This document shows, piece after piece, positions 1-6,358 of a stretch of 8,182 nucleotides of DNA. Origin of the DNA: Flavobacteriaceae bacterium (GTDB lineage: Bacteria; Bacteroidota; Bacteroidia; Flavobacteriales; Flavobacteriaceae). The notes below the pieces were generated by a model. It worked only from the letters and a program-made list of their open reading frames with translations. It did not search any database and was not told where the DNA came from. How positions within the stretch are numbered: position 1 is the stretch's first letter; every line of letters starts with the position of its first letter. The DNA lies in contig JAQWYU010000019.1 in NCBI GenBank assembly GCA_029253805.1, forward strand, positions 1 to 8,182, read 5' to 3'. The position numbers and the translations under genes are program-made.

Positions 1-924
1 GATCCTAAAAAAGTAGAACTAACTCTTTTTAACAAGATTGAGCGTCACTATTTAGCTAAACTTCCAGACAGTGAGGATGCAATAATAACCGATAATACGA
101 AAGTTATAAACACCCTAAACTCTTTATGTATTGAAATGGATAATCGATATGAAATGCTCAAAAATGCATTTTGTAGAAATATTAAAGAATATAACGAAAG
201 ATTTAAAGCTCGTAAACTAAACCCTAATGATGGTCACAAATTTTTACCATACATTGTTTTAGTTGTTGATGAATTTGCTGATTTGATTATGACAGCTGGT
301 AAAGAAGTAGAAACTCCAATAGCTCGTCTTGCACAACTAGCTAGAGCTATAGGAATTCACTTGATAATTGCTACCCAAAGACCTTCTGTTAATGTAATAA
401 CTGGAATTATAAAAGCTAACTTTCCAGCACGTATAGCTTTTAGAGTAACCTCAAAGATAGATTCTAGGACTATTTTGGATAGCTCGGGAGCTGATCAACT
501 AATTGGCCGTGGTGACTTATTGTACACTCAAGGAAATGATATGGTTAGAATACAATGTGCATTTGTTGACACTCCTGAAGTTGAAAAACTAACTGACTAC
601 ATTGGATCGCAAAAAGCATATCCTAGTGCTTACATACTTCCTGAATATATAAGCGAAGAATCTAGCTCAAGTATTGACAATAACATTAACGAAAGAGACC
701 AATTATTTAGAGAAGCAGCTGAGGTTATCGTAATTGCTCAACAGGGCTCAGCTTCATTATTACAAAGAAAATTAAAATTAGGTTACAACCGTGCAGGACG
801 TTTGATAGATCAATTAGAAGCTGCAGGAATTGTTGGTTCTTTTGAAGGCAGCAAAGCAAGACAAGTTTTAGTAACTGACTTGGGAGCTCTTAACCAATTA
901 TTAGACCAAGAAACCACAGAATAA
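1..924 (+). CDS. ftsK: DNA translocase FtsK, C-terminal part (5' end outside window)
   Basis: This is the motor and DNA-reading end of FtsK/SpoIIIE, the septum-anchored hexameric ATPase that pumps chromosomal DNA at division and activates XerCD at dif. The reading frame is open from base 1, and the fragment begins with DPKKVEL, the segment that follows the Walker A loop in this family. Walker A, the linker and the membrane domain therefore lie upstream of the window. Visible in the 307 residues are Walker B (IVLVVDEFADL, about nt 253-285), the IIATQRPSVNVITG motor motif, and the RVTSKIDSRTILD and GADQLIGRGDLL motifs. The C-terminal winged-helix gamma domain (about nt 700-909) includes LLQRKLKLGYNRAGRLIDQLE and in this family recognises the KOPS/FRS polar DNA sequences. 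The TAA at 922-924 is followed after one base by the next gene's ATG, so the two are probably co-transcribed and translationally coupled. The first internal ATG, at 136, is not the true start. Identity is very secure. Confidence 0.97.
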   Translation, partial: DPKKVELTLFNKIERHYLAKLPDSEDAIITDNTKVINTLNSLCIEMDNRYEMLKNAFCRNIKEYNERFKARKLNPNDGHKFLPYIVLVVDEFADLIMTAGKEVETPIARLAQLARAIGIHLIIATQRPSVNVITGIIKANFPARIAFRVTSKIDSRTILDSSGADQLIGRGDLLYTQGNDMVRIQCAFVDTPEVEKLTDYIGSQKAYPSAYILPEYISEESSSSIDNNINERDQLFREAAEVIVIAQQGSASLLQRKLKLGYNRAGRLIDQLEAAGIVGSFEGSKARQVLVTDLGALNQLLDQETTE

Positions 925-925
925 C

Positions 926-1570
926 ATGAGAAATTATATTTTACTTTTATGGACCTTATTTTCATTTGTAGTTCAAGCCCAAAATAACGACTCTGAAGCA
1001 CAGGAACTTCTTAATAAAGTTAGTACTAAAGTAAAAAGTTATAAAAACTTAATACTAGAATTTAAATATGTCCTTGAAAATACGGAAGAAAAAATTCGAC
1101 AAGAAACTAGAGGAGATGTGGCAATTCAAGGAGATAAATATGTTCTAAATATCTTAGGTATAACAAGAATATATGATGGAGAGTCACTATTCACCATAAG
1201 TAGTGAAGATGAGGAAGTTACTATTTCGTCAAATAATACGTCAGATGAAAATACTATTACTCCCAGTGAATTACTAAATTTTTATGAAGATGGATATGCA
1301 TATAAATTGGATATAATTCAAAATGTTCAGGAAAAAAAAATACAATATGTTAGACTAAATCCGATAACATCTAATTCGGAGATTAAGTATGTGTTACTTG
1401 GAATAAATATTAAGACAAATCACATTCATAACTTGATAGAAATTGGAAATAATGGTACCAAGACAACATTAACTATCAATTCATTCAAAACAAATCAACC
1501 TGTTTCTAAAACTTTTTTTCAATTTGATAAGAATAAATACAGTAGCTATTACATAAATCGATTAGATTAA
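926..1570 (+). CDS. lolA: LolA-type periplasmic lipoprotein carrier
   Basis: A predicted 214-residue exported protein of the LolA/LolB-fold family, which ferries outer-membrane lipoproteins across the periplasm after release by LolCDE. Residues 1-18 form a short signal peptide (hydrophobic ILLLWTLFSFVV, then VQA), with likely cleavage before QNN. The mature part shows the expected order: an N-terminal helix (SEAQELLNKVSTKVKSYKNL), then alternating beta strands with GDVAIQGDKYVLNILG and IYDGESLFTIS, the TPSELLNFYEDGY helix, and a C-terminal TTLTINSFKTNQPVSKTFFQF strand pair. The length matches flavobacterial LolA. The ATG lies 1 nt after the ftsK stop and has no Shine-Dalgarno sequence, so reinitiation after ftsK is likely. 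The next gene begins 6 nt downstream. Family assignment comes from recognised sequence character. The carrier role is inferred from the family; LolB is usually not identifiable in Bacteroidota, so how this carrier delivers its cargo is unclear. Confidence 0.88.
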   Translation: MRNYILLLWTLFSFVVQAQNNDSEAQELLNKVSTKVKSYKNLILEFKYVLENTEEKIRQETRGDVAIQGDKYVLNILGITRIYDGESLFTISSEDEEVTISSNNTSDENTITPSELLNFYEDGYAYKLDIIQNVQEKKIQYVRLNPITSNSEIKYVLLGINIKTNHIHNLIEIGNNGTKTTLTINSFKTNQPVSKTFFQFDKNKYSSYYINRLD

Positions 1571-1576
1571 GATAAA

Positions 1577-3040
1577 TTGAAACTTTTAGACCGCTATATA
1601 CTATCTACCTTCCTAAAGACATTTATAAGTGTTTTTACAATACTTATGATGATATTTTTATTGCAATCTGTATGGGTTTATATTTCTGCATTAGCAGTAA
1701 AAGAGATAGAAATTGAAATTATATTAAAGTTTTTATTATACGTATCTCCAAGAATTGTTGTTTTGGTTTTACCATTAACAATACTACTAGCTTCAATTAT
1801 GGTTTTTGGTGGATTTTCCGAAAATTATGAATTTGCTGCAATGAAATCAACAGGAATTTCACTTCAAAGAGCTATGAAGAGTCTCAGTATATTTATTGTT
1901 TTACTAGCGGTACTTAGTTTCTTCTTCGCAAATAGTGTAATTCCTCTTGCTGAGTTTAACTTTTTCAGTCTCCGAAGAAACATTGCAAAGGTAAAACCAG
2001 CTATGGCTATTGCTGAAGGCCAATTTAATCAGTTAAATGATGTAAATATCAAAGTAGCTGAAAAGAGTGGCAATAATGGTCAATATCTTAAAGACGTAAT
2101 TATACACCAAAAAAAAGGAAGGACTAAAGGAAATTTTACAGTAATTAAATCAAATACTGGAGAATTTGTAAGCGATGAATTCTCTGACGTATTGCAACTA
2201 GTTCTAATAGATGGAAATTATTACGATGATATTCAACCAAAAGATTACATAAAAAGAACTAAAAATAAACCTTCAGTAAAAAGTGAGTTTGACAAGTATA
2301 TAATCAATATTGACCTGTCAAAATTTAACGATATAGACTTTGAAAGTAAAGATAAAGTTACTAAACATACGATGTTAAACGTTTTAGATTTAAGTACGGC
2401 ACTTGACTCACTAAATAAGTCTAAAAACCTAATGTTAGCTAATTTTTCAAAGACTATGTTACAAAGAAGTAACAAATCTAGTTTGAACAAAAATTATAAA
2501 ATCCGTAAAAACGATACAACAATTAAAAATCTAAATCTTTTACGATTATTTGACGAACGTAAAGCAATTCAACTGATAGATCTTTCATTAAACTCTGTGA
2601 ATATTGCTAAAAAAGATCTACAGATTAGATCTAAATCGATATTAATTTCACAAGTTAACATTAATAAACACATCGTTGCGTTTCATGATAAGTTTGCTAT
2701 AGGTTTATCTTGTATTATTTTATTTTTTGTTGGAGCTCCTTTAGGTGCTCTAATACGTAAAGGAGGCATAGGCTTACCCTTAGTTATTGCTATATTAATT
2801 TTCCTTACTTATCATTTTATCAGCATATTTGCAAAAAATAGCTCTGAAGATGGAAGTATGAATCCTGTTTTAGCTTCATGGCTATCTTCATTAATTTTAC
2901 TACCATTTAGTATTTATCTCACAAATAGAGCGACTAAGGATCGCGCATTATTAGACTTTGACAGTATTTTAATTTCTGTCAAAAATTTATTTTACAATAA
3001 ACTCCAAATAAATAAGCGGAAAGATCATAATAACAATTGA
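1577..3040 (+). CDS. LptF/LptG (YjgP/YjgQ) family permease
   Basis: An inner-membrane subunit of the LptB2FG type, which extracts lipopolysaccharide and feeds it to the LptC/A/D bridge. The layout of the 487 residues is three N-terminal membrane helices (about 11-33, 48-75, 103-124), a large periplasmic region (about 125-371), then three more helices (about 372-392, 399-418, 431-449) and a basic cytoplasmic tail. Family hallmarks are MKLLDRYILSTFLKTF at the start, LPLTILLASIMVFG, the coupling-helix region ENYEFAAMKSTGIS, and FFVGAPLGALIRKGG before helix 5. The start is TTG at 1577: an in-frame TAA ends 7 nt upstream, and the next in-frame ATGs fall inside helix 1. No Shine-Dalgarno sequence is visible. 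At 487 residues it exceeds the roughly 360 of E. coli LptF/LptG, the extra length lying mainly in residues about 220-360. LptF and LptG are hard to separate in this phylum, so I give no symbol. It probably forms one transcript with ftsK and lolA. Confidence 0.93.
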   Translation: MKLLDRYILSTFLKTFISVFTILMMIFLLQSVWVYISALAVKEIEIEIILKFLLYVSPRIVVLVLPLTILLASIMVFGGFSENYEFAAMKSTGISLQRAMKSLSIFIVLLAVLSFFFANSVIPLAEFNFFSLRRNIAKVKPAMAIAEGQFNQLNDVNIKVAEKSGNNGQYLKDVIIHQKKGRTKGNFTVIKSNTGEFVSDEFSDVLQLVLIDGNYYDDIQPKDYIKRTKNKPSVKSEFDKYIINIDLSKFNDIDFESKDKVTKHTMLNVLDLSTALDSLNKSKNLMLANFSKTMLQRSNKSSLNKNYKIRKNDTTIKNLNLLRLFDERKAIQLIDLSLNSVNIAKKDLQIRSKSILISQVNINKHIVAFHDKFAIGLSCIILFFVGAPLGALIRKGGIGLPLVIAILIFLTYHFISIFAKNSSEDGSMNPVLASWLSSLILLPFSIYLTNRATKDRALLDFDSILISVKNLFYNKLQINKRKDHNNN

Positions 3041-3283
3041 AAAAAATAGTGAGATTTATTAAATAATTTCAACAACGCTCAAACTGAGGTAATAATTTAA
3101 AGATTTTTCAATATCGATTAACTCAAAAAACATATAAACTAAGTTTAAGATAGTATATAATTTGTATTCTTTTTAGACTTCTTTATTTTACTTTTAATAG
3201 GGCAATTTTGTTTCCAAAATGTATGAACAATTAACGAAAATATCTTAAGTATTGAATTAGTTATAATATCTTTACCAAAAAAA
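3041..3283 (+). other. Intergenic gap upstream of ribB, no gene recognised
   Basis: This 243-nt AT-rich stretch separates the permease stop from the ribB ATG. I see no ORF with coding character, no tRNA, and none of the conserved blocks of an FMN riboswitch. It holds a few weak elements. One is a 13-nt dyad at 3135-3147 (listed separately). TATAATTTG at 3156-3164 resembles the Bacteroidota -7 box TAnnTTTG but has the wrong internal spacing and no clear -33 TTG partner. A small hairpin at 3205-3220 has a 6-bp ATTTTG/CAAAAT stem and a TTTC loop. No strong intrinsic terminator follows the permease gene. The ribB start is preceded by a run of A (3277-3283), typical of SD-less starts in this phylum. 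A ribB promoter probably lies here but cannot be fixed by eye. Confidence 0.6.
3135..3147. repeat. 13-nt inverted repeat (possible operator)
   Basis: TAAACT and AGTTTA form a perfect 6-bp dyad around a single A. It lies 7-29 nt upstream of the -7-like sequence TATAATTTG (3156-3164) and about 137 nt before the ribB ATG. A regulator site is possible, but perfect dyads this short are common by chance in DNA this AT-rich. Confidence 0.2.
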
Positions 3284-4438
3284 ATGCCTTCAAAAAAACA
3301 GAATTTACCAGACTCCACAAAATTAAATAGTATTGAGGATGCTATTAATGATATTCGGCTTGGAAAAGTTGTAGTTGTTGTTGACGATGAAAATAGAGAA
3401 AACGAAGGTGATTTTATTGCCGCTGCTGAAAAAGTTACTCCAGAAATGATCAACTTCATGGCCCTGCATGGACGTGGATTAATCTGTGCTCCATTAACAG
3501 AAACTCGTTGCGATGAGCTTGGCTTAAACATGATGGTTCAAAATAATACTGTTTTACACAACACACAATTTACTGTCTCAGTTGATTTAATAGGGCAAGG
3601 ATGTACAACTGGTATTTCTACCTCAGATCGATCCAAAACAATCAAATCACTGATCGAAAATAAGACTAAACCAAGTGACCTGGGTAGACCAGGTCATATT
3701 TTTCCACTAAAAGCAAAAAATGGCGGTGTGCTTAGACGTACAGGTCATACTGAAGCTGCTGTGGATTTAGCTAGATTAGCGGGTTTAAAACCAGCAGGTA
3801 TCTTAGTAGAAATTCTTAACGATGATGGATCCATGGCAAGATTGCCAGAGCTAAGAAAAGTGGCTAAAAGATTTGATCTTAAAATTATTTCTATTGAAGA
3901 CCTTGTGGCCTATCGAATGGAACATGACTCTCTAATACAAAAAAAACAAGACTATAATGTTGAAACAAGGTTTGGCAGTTTTAGGTTAAGAGCATACCAA
4001 CAAACAACTAATAATGCTGTTCACATAGCGCTCACCAAAGGAACATGGAAATCTAGTGAAATGGTCCCCACTAGAATAAACTCAACATTAGTCAATAATG
4101 ACATATTAGGAACTCTTACCAATAATGCTGACCAAAAGCTAGATAAAATGTTTAAACAAATTAATGAAAATGGAAAAGGGGCAATACTTTTTATTAACCA
4201 AAGTATTCAACCTAGAAATCTACTTAAACGTTTAGATATTGTTAGGACCACCCAAAAAAAAGGGAAAGTTGTCAAAGCTCCAAATATTAAAATGGATGCA
4301 AAAGATTTTGGAATTGGAGCACAAATACTACATAATTTAAATATACATAAACTAGGACTTATTTCTAATAGTGTTCAAACAAAACGCGTAGGTATAATTG
4401 GATATGGGCTTGAAATTATTAAATACATACAGTACTAA
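3284..4438 (+). CDS. ribB: 3,4-dihydroxy-2-butanone-4-phosphate synthase with degenerate GTP cyclohydrolase II-like domain
   Basis: A cytoplasmic riboflavin-biosynthesis enzyme. RibB converts ribulose 5-phosphate to 3,4-dihydroxy-2-butanone 4-phosphate plus formate, giving the four-carbon unit of lumazine. Residues about 14-212 form an intact RibB domain: the acidic metal/substrate loop [11 protein letters not shown] (34-44), [11 protein letters not shown] (62-71), [11 protein letters not shown] (106-116), RPGHIFPL (135-142) and [17 protein letters not shown] (151-167). Residues about 225-384 align in outline with GTP cyclohydrolase II ([13 protein letters not shown] at the start, [14 protein letters not shown] and [11 protein letters not shown] at the end). 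However, this half has no cysteine at all, so the three zinc ligands are gone, and the RQEGRGIGL-type motif reads NQSIQPRNL. It is therefore not expected to have GTP cyclohydrolase activity. The ATG at 3284 follows an A-run; an in-frame TGA lies at 3224-3226 with no other ATG between. Its TAA overlaps the stop of the convergent aminotransferase gene. Confidence 0.94.
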   Translation: MPSKKQNLPDSTKLNSIEDAINDIRLGKVVVVVDDENRENEGDFIAAAEKVTPEMINFMALHGRGLICAPLTETRCDELGLNMMVQNNTVLHNTQFTVSVDLIGQGCTTGISTSDRSKTIKSLIENKTKPSDLGRPGHIFPLKAKNGGVLRRTGHTEAAVDLARLAGLKPAGILVEILNDDGSMARLPELRKVAKRFDLKIISIEDLVAYRMEHDSLIQKKQDYNVETRFGSFRLRAYQQTTNNAVHIALTKGTWKSSEMVPTRINSTLVNNDILGTLTNNADQKLDKMFKQINENGKGAILFINQSIQPRNLLKRLDIVRTTQKKGKVVKAPNIKMDAKDFGIGAQILHNLNIHKLGLISNSVQTKRVGIIGYGLEIIKYIQY

Positions 4439-5631
4439 GAAGTGATACTTCGAATAATTGAAGCCATAATTCTAGCTCTTTTCATTACTTCGGGTTCTGT
4501 CCAAGACAATTTAATTAAACACGATATATTGCGCCCAATAAAGTGATCAGATTTATCAAAAGATTTTTTCTTAAGGTAAGAAAGTCCTTTTTTTAGTTCT
4601 TTACTAAAAGGAAATAATGATTTTTGATTTTTTAAATGTTCCCATTTTCGAACATAATGCCAATTATTATCGTAATAATGAAAACATACATCAATGCCAT
4701 TTGCTTTAAAAGCGCTATTTACCTTCCTAGCGGTTTCAAGATCGTTCAAAAAGAAATTAAGAAATGCATAACTCTCTACGCCTCCCTTAGGTACTGATCT
4801 AAATGTTAAGCCATCTAAATTTTCTAACTCTTTTCTTATAATTGTATAATGTTTCTTTTGAATTGAAATAAAATCATCTAAGCGACGAAATTGTGCTAGA
4901 CCAACGGCTGCATTTAACTCAGAAATACGGAAGTTATATCCTAAATATGGATGTGTTTCTGCTCCCCTATCCGTTCCAAGGTGATTATGTCCGTGATCAC
5001 TGAAAAGATCAGCATTAGTATATAAATCATTGTTGTTAGTGATCACGACACCACCTTCTCCACATGTTACTGTTTTTACAAAATCAAATGAAAAACAACC
5101 AAGATCCCCTAGTGTTCCCAGAGCTTTTCCATTGTAAGACCCTCCTATTGCTTGACAAGCATCTTCTATTAATATCAAATTGTGAGCACTACAAATTTTT
5201 ATTAAAGGATCCAAATCAGCCATACTACCACACATGTGAACAGGCATGATAGCTTTAGTCTTAGGAGTTATTGCATTTTGAACAGACAAAATATCTAAGG
5301 TTAAAGTATCATCTATATCAACAATCACAGGAATTGCTCCTAACATTATTATAGCTTCAAAACTTGCAACAAAAGTAAAACAAGGCATTATTACTTCATC
5401 GCCAGCCCCTATTCCTGCTGAAGCTAGAGCAAGACTTACAGCTGATGTACCACTGGAAACTAGTTGAGCATACTGGACATTAAATTTAGATTCAATTTCT
5501 TTTTCAAGTTCCTTAGCTTTCCAATGACCTTGGCGCATGCTATCAAACCCGTATCGCATTAAAATTCCACTATTTAATACGTCCTGAACTTCCTTTTTCT
5601 CTGCTTTACCAAACAACTCAAATCCAGGCAT
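4435..5631 (-). CDS. DegT/DnrJ/EryC1/StrS family PLP-dependent sugar aminotransferase, KdnA-like
   Basis: A fold-type I aminotransferase that uses PLP to transfer an amino group, usually from glutamate, onto a keto- or aldehyde-sugar. Over 398 residues, the phosphate-binding SSGTSAV is at 59-65, EDACQAIGGSY at 156-166 carries the Asp (157) that pairs with the PLP ring nitrogen, and the Schiff-base Lys is K186 in SFDFVKTVTCGEGG (181-194). LGYNFRISELNAAVGLAQ is the conserved segment after it. The opening MPGFELFG, the motifs DHGHNHLGTDRGAE and NNWHY, and the closing CLIKLSWTE closely recall, from memory, Shewanella KdnA, which makes 8-amino-3,8-dideoxy-Kdo for LPS. That substrate assignment is an inference. 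KdnA's known partner KdnB, an alcohol dehydrogenase, is not in this window. The gene starts 5 nt after the nitroreductase stop and ends overlapping ribB by 4 bp. All catalytic residues are present, so it should be active. Family is secure, substrate is not. Confidence 0.9.
   Translation of the reverse strand: MPGFELFGKAEKKEVQDVLNSGILMRYGFDSMRQGHWKAKELEKEIESKFNVQYAQLVSSGTSAVSLALASAGIGAGDEVIMPCFTFVASFEAIIMLGAIPVIVDIDDTLTLDILSVQNAITPKTKAIMPVHMCGSMADLDPLIKICSAHNLILIEDACQAIGGSYNGKALGTLGDLGCFSFDFVKTVTCGEGGVVITNNNDLYTNADLFSDHGHNHLGTDRGAETHPYLGYNFRISELNAAVGLAQFRRLDDFISIQKKHYTIIRKELENLDGLTFRSVPKGGVESYAFLNFFLNDLETARKVNSAFKANGIDVCFHYYDNNWHYVRKWEHLKNQKSLFPFSKELKKGLSYLKKKSFDKSDHFIGRNISCLIKLSWTEPEVMKRARIMASIIRSITS
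4439..4451. terminator. Small hairpin at the convergent stop codons, weak terminator candidate
   Basis: GAAGT and ACTTC form a perfect 5-bp stem with a GAT loop, starting one base after the ribB stop and lying inside the last codons of the opposing aminotransferase gene. An outer arm pair, AATTATT (4414-4420) and AATAATT (4453-4459), could close a larger structure around both stops. Neither strand has a proper U-tract after the stem, so a bidirectional intrinsic terminator is only a possibility. Confidence 0.2.
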
Positions 5632-5636
5632 AATCT

Positions 5637-6269
5637 TTATTTAATTTCTATAATAGAGTCATTGATATCTTTTCTAACTTTTTTCATGCTTGCGAATACA
5701 TCGTCTTTTGAACGGTATCCAATTGGCATGATAAGAACAGAACGTAAACCTTTGTCAATAAGGTTGAAGTATTTATCGTAAGCAACAGGGTCAAAACCTT
5801 CCATCGGGCATGCATCAATCTCTTGAGTAGCACAAACTGTAAGCATATTCCCTAAAGCTAAATAAGCTTGTTTAGCTCCCCAGTTGAATTTTTCAAGTGA
5901 AGACTTTGAACCAAAACTAGAAATGAGACTATCACGAAAAGAGCTCAAAACATGATCTGGAGTATTTCGTATTGATTTAATATTTTCAAAATATCTGCGT
6001 ATGTAAGCTTCGTCTATATTAGTGTCAACACAAAACACACATAAATGCGAGGCTTGACCAACTTGTTGTTGATTACTTGAAATGGGGACTAATCCTTCAA
6101 GTATATATTTATTACTAACAATAAGTAATTTTACAGGTTGAAGACCATAAGAACTAGCAGTAAGATTAAAACATTCTTTAATTATTTCTATAGTGTTATC
6201 AGGGATAACTCTAGTTGTATCAAATTTTTTGGCTGCATAGCGCCAATTAAGTGCATCAATAATATTCAT
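5637..6269 (-). CDS. NfsB-like nitroreductase family NAD(P)H-dependent oxidoreductase
   Basis: A 210-residue FMN-dependent oxidoreductase of the nitroreductase superfamily, normally a cytoplasmic homodimer that reduces quinones, nitro compounds or flavins with NAD(P)H by a ping-pong mechanism. FMN phosphate-binding residues are visible in NWRYAAKKFD (8-17, with R10 and K14/K15). TASSYGLQPVKLLIV (37-51) is the S/T-x-x-x-Q-P segment of the NfsB group. NWGAKQAYLALGNML (129-143), the IDACPMEGFD loop (151-160) and SVLIMPIGYR (177-186) are the C-terminal flavin-pocket motifs. Length fits the NfsB/YdgI type. The ATG at 6269 gives the canonical N-terminus. Upstream are 89 nt with a candidate promoter; downstream the aminotransferase follows after 5 nt, so the two probably share a transcript. 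The physiological substrate cannot be read from sequence. The family is often annotated as oxygen-insensitive nitroreductase or dihydropteridine reductase. Confidence 0.9.
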   Translation of the reverse strand: MNIIDALNWRYAAKKFDTTRVIPDNTIEIIKECFNLTASSYGLQPVKLLIVSNKYILEGLVPISSNQQQVGQASHLCVFCVDTNIDEAYIRRYFENIKSIRNTPDHVLSSFRDSLISSFGSKSSLEKFNWGAKQAYLALGNMLTVCATQEIDACPMEGFDPVAYDKYFNLIDKGLRSVLIMPIGYRSKDDVFASMKKVRKDINDSIIEIK

Positions 6270-6285
6270 TAATTTAAATTTTATA

Positions 6286-6315
6286 TAAAAATAGAAAATA
6301 ATAGAGAGCTTTCAA
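6286..6315 (-). promoter_or_regulatory. Candidate Bacteroidota-type promoter for the nitroreductase-aminotransferase pair
   Basis: On the minus strand, TTG (complement of 6313-6315) is followed after 19 nt by TATTTTTA (complement of 6286-6293). The Bacteroidota housekeeping consensus is TTG, 17-23 nt, TAnnTTTG; the match is complete except for the last base of the -7 box. The box ends 16 nt before the ATG, implying a very short leader. In such AT-rich DNA a one-mismatch match can easily occur by chance. Confidence 0.3.
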
Positions 6316-6318
6316 TTT

Positions 6319-6337
6319 TTTAAATTTACTATTTAAA
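6319..6337. repeat. AT-only inverted repeat between exporter and nitroreductase genes
   Basis: TTTAAAT, five bases (TTACT), then ATTTAAA make a perfect 7-bp dyad, just upstream of the candidate -33 element of the nitroreductase gene and about 20 nt past the exporter stop. It could be an operator or a weak stem in the exporter's 3' UTR. It contains no G or C pair and no U-tract follows it on the minus strand, so it is a poor terminator. Confidence 0.2.
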
Positions 6338-6358
6338 CAAAAAAGCATCAACTCAAAA

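Noticed and set aside
810..1001. Minus-strand open frame of 63 codons across the ftsK/lolA junction
   Set aside because: Entirely antisense to two well-supported genes, with no recognisable domain.
2245..2490. Minus-strand open frame of 81 codons inside the permease gene
   Set aside because: Antisense to the periplasmic coding region; its leucine- and serine-rich product is what reverse reading of Lys/Asn-rich codons gives.
2605..2640. Repeated GATCTA words within the permease gene
   Set aside because: Short coincidental repeat inside clearly coding sequence, with no tandem array or mobile-element context.
3051..3070. Imperfect stem after the permease stop as an intrinsic terminator
   Set aside because: Only about six weak pairs including a G-T wobble, an 8-nt loop and no following T-run.
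3203..3210. CAATTTTG as a Bacteroidota -7 box for ribB
   Set aside because: The first base does not match TAnnTTTG and no TTG lies at a suitable distance upstream.
3145..3531. Minus-strand open frame of 128 codons at the ribB start
   Set aside because: About two thirds lies antisense to the conserved RibB N-terminal domain, its serine-rich low-complexity product looks like a reverse reading of that sequence, and the rest falls in AT-rich non-coding DNA.
5064..5249. Plus-strand open frame of 61 codons inside the aminotransferase gene
   Set aside because: Antisense to the PLP-binding region of an intact enzyme gene, with no independent coding evidence.
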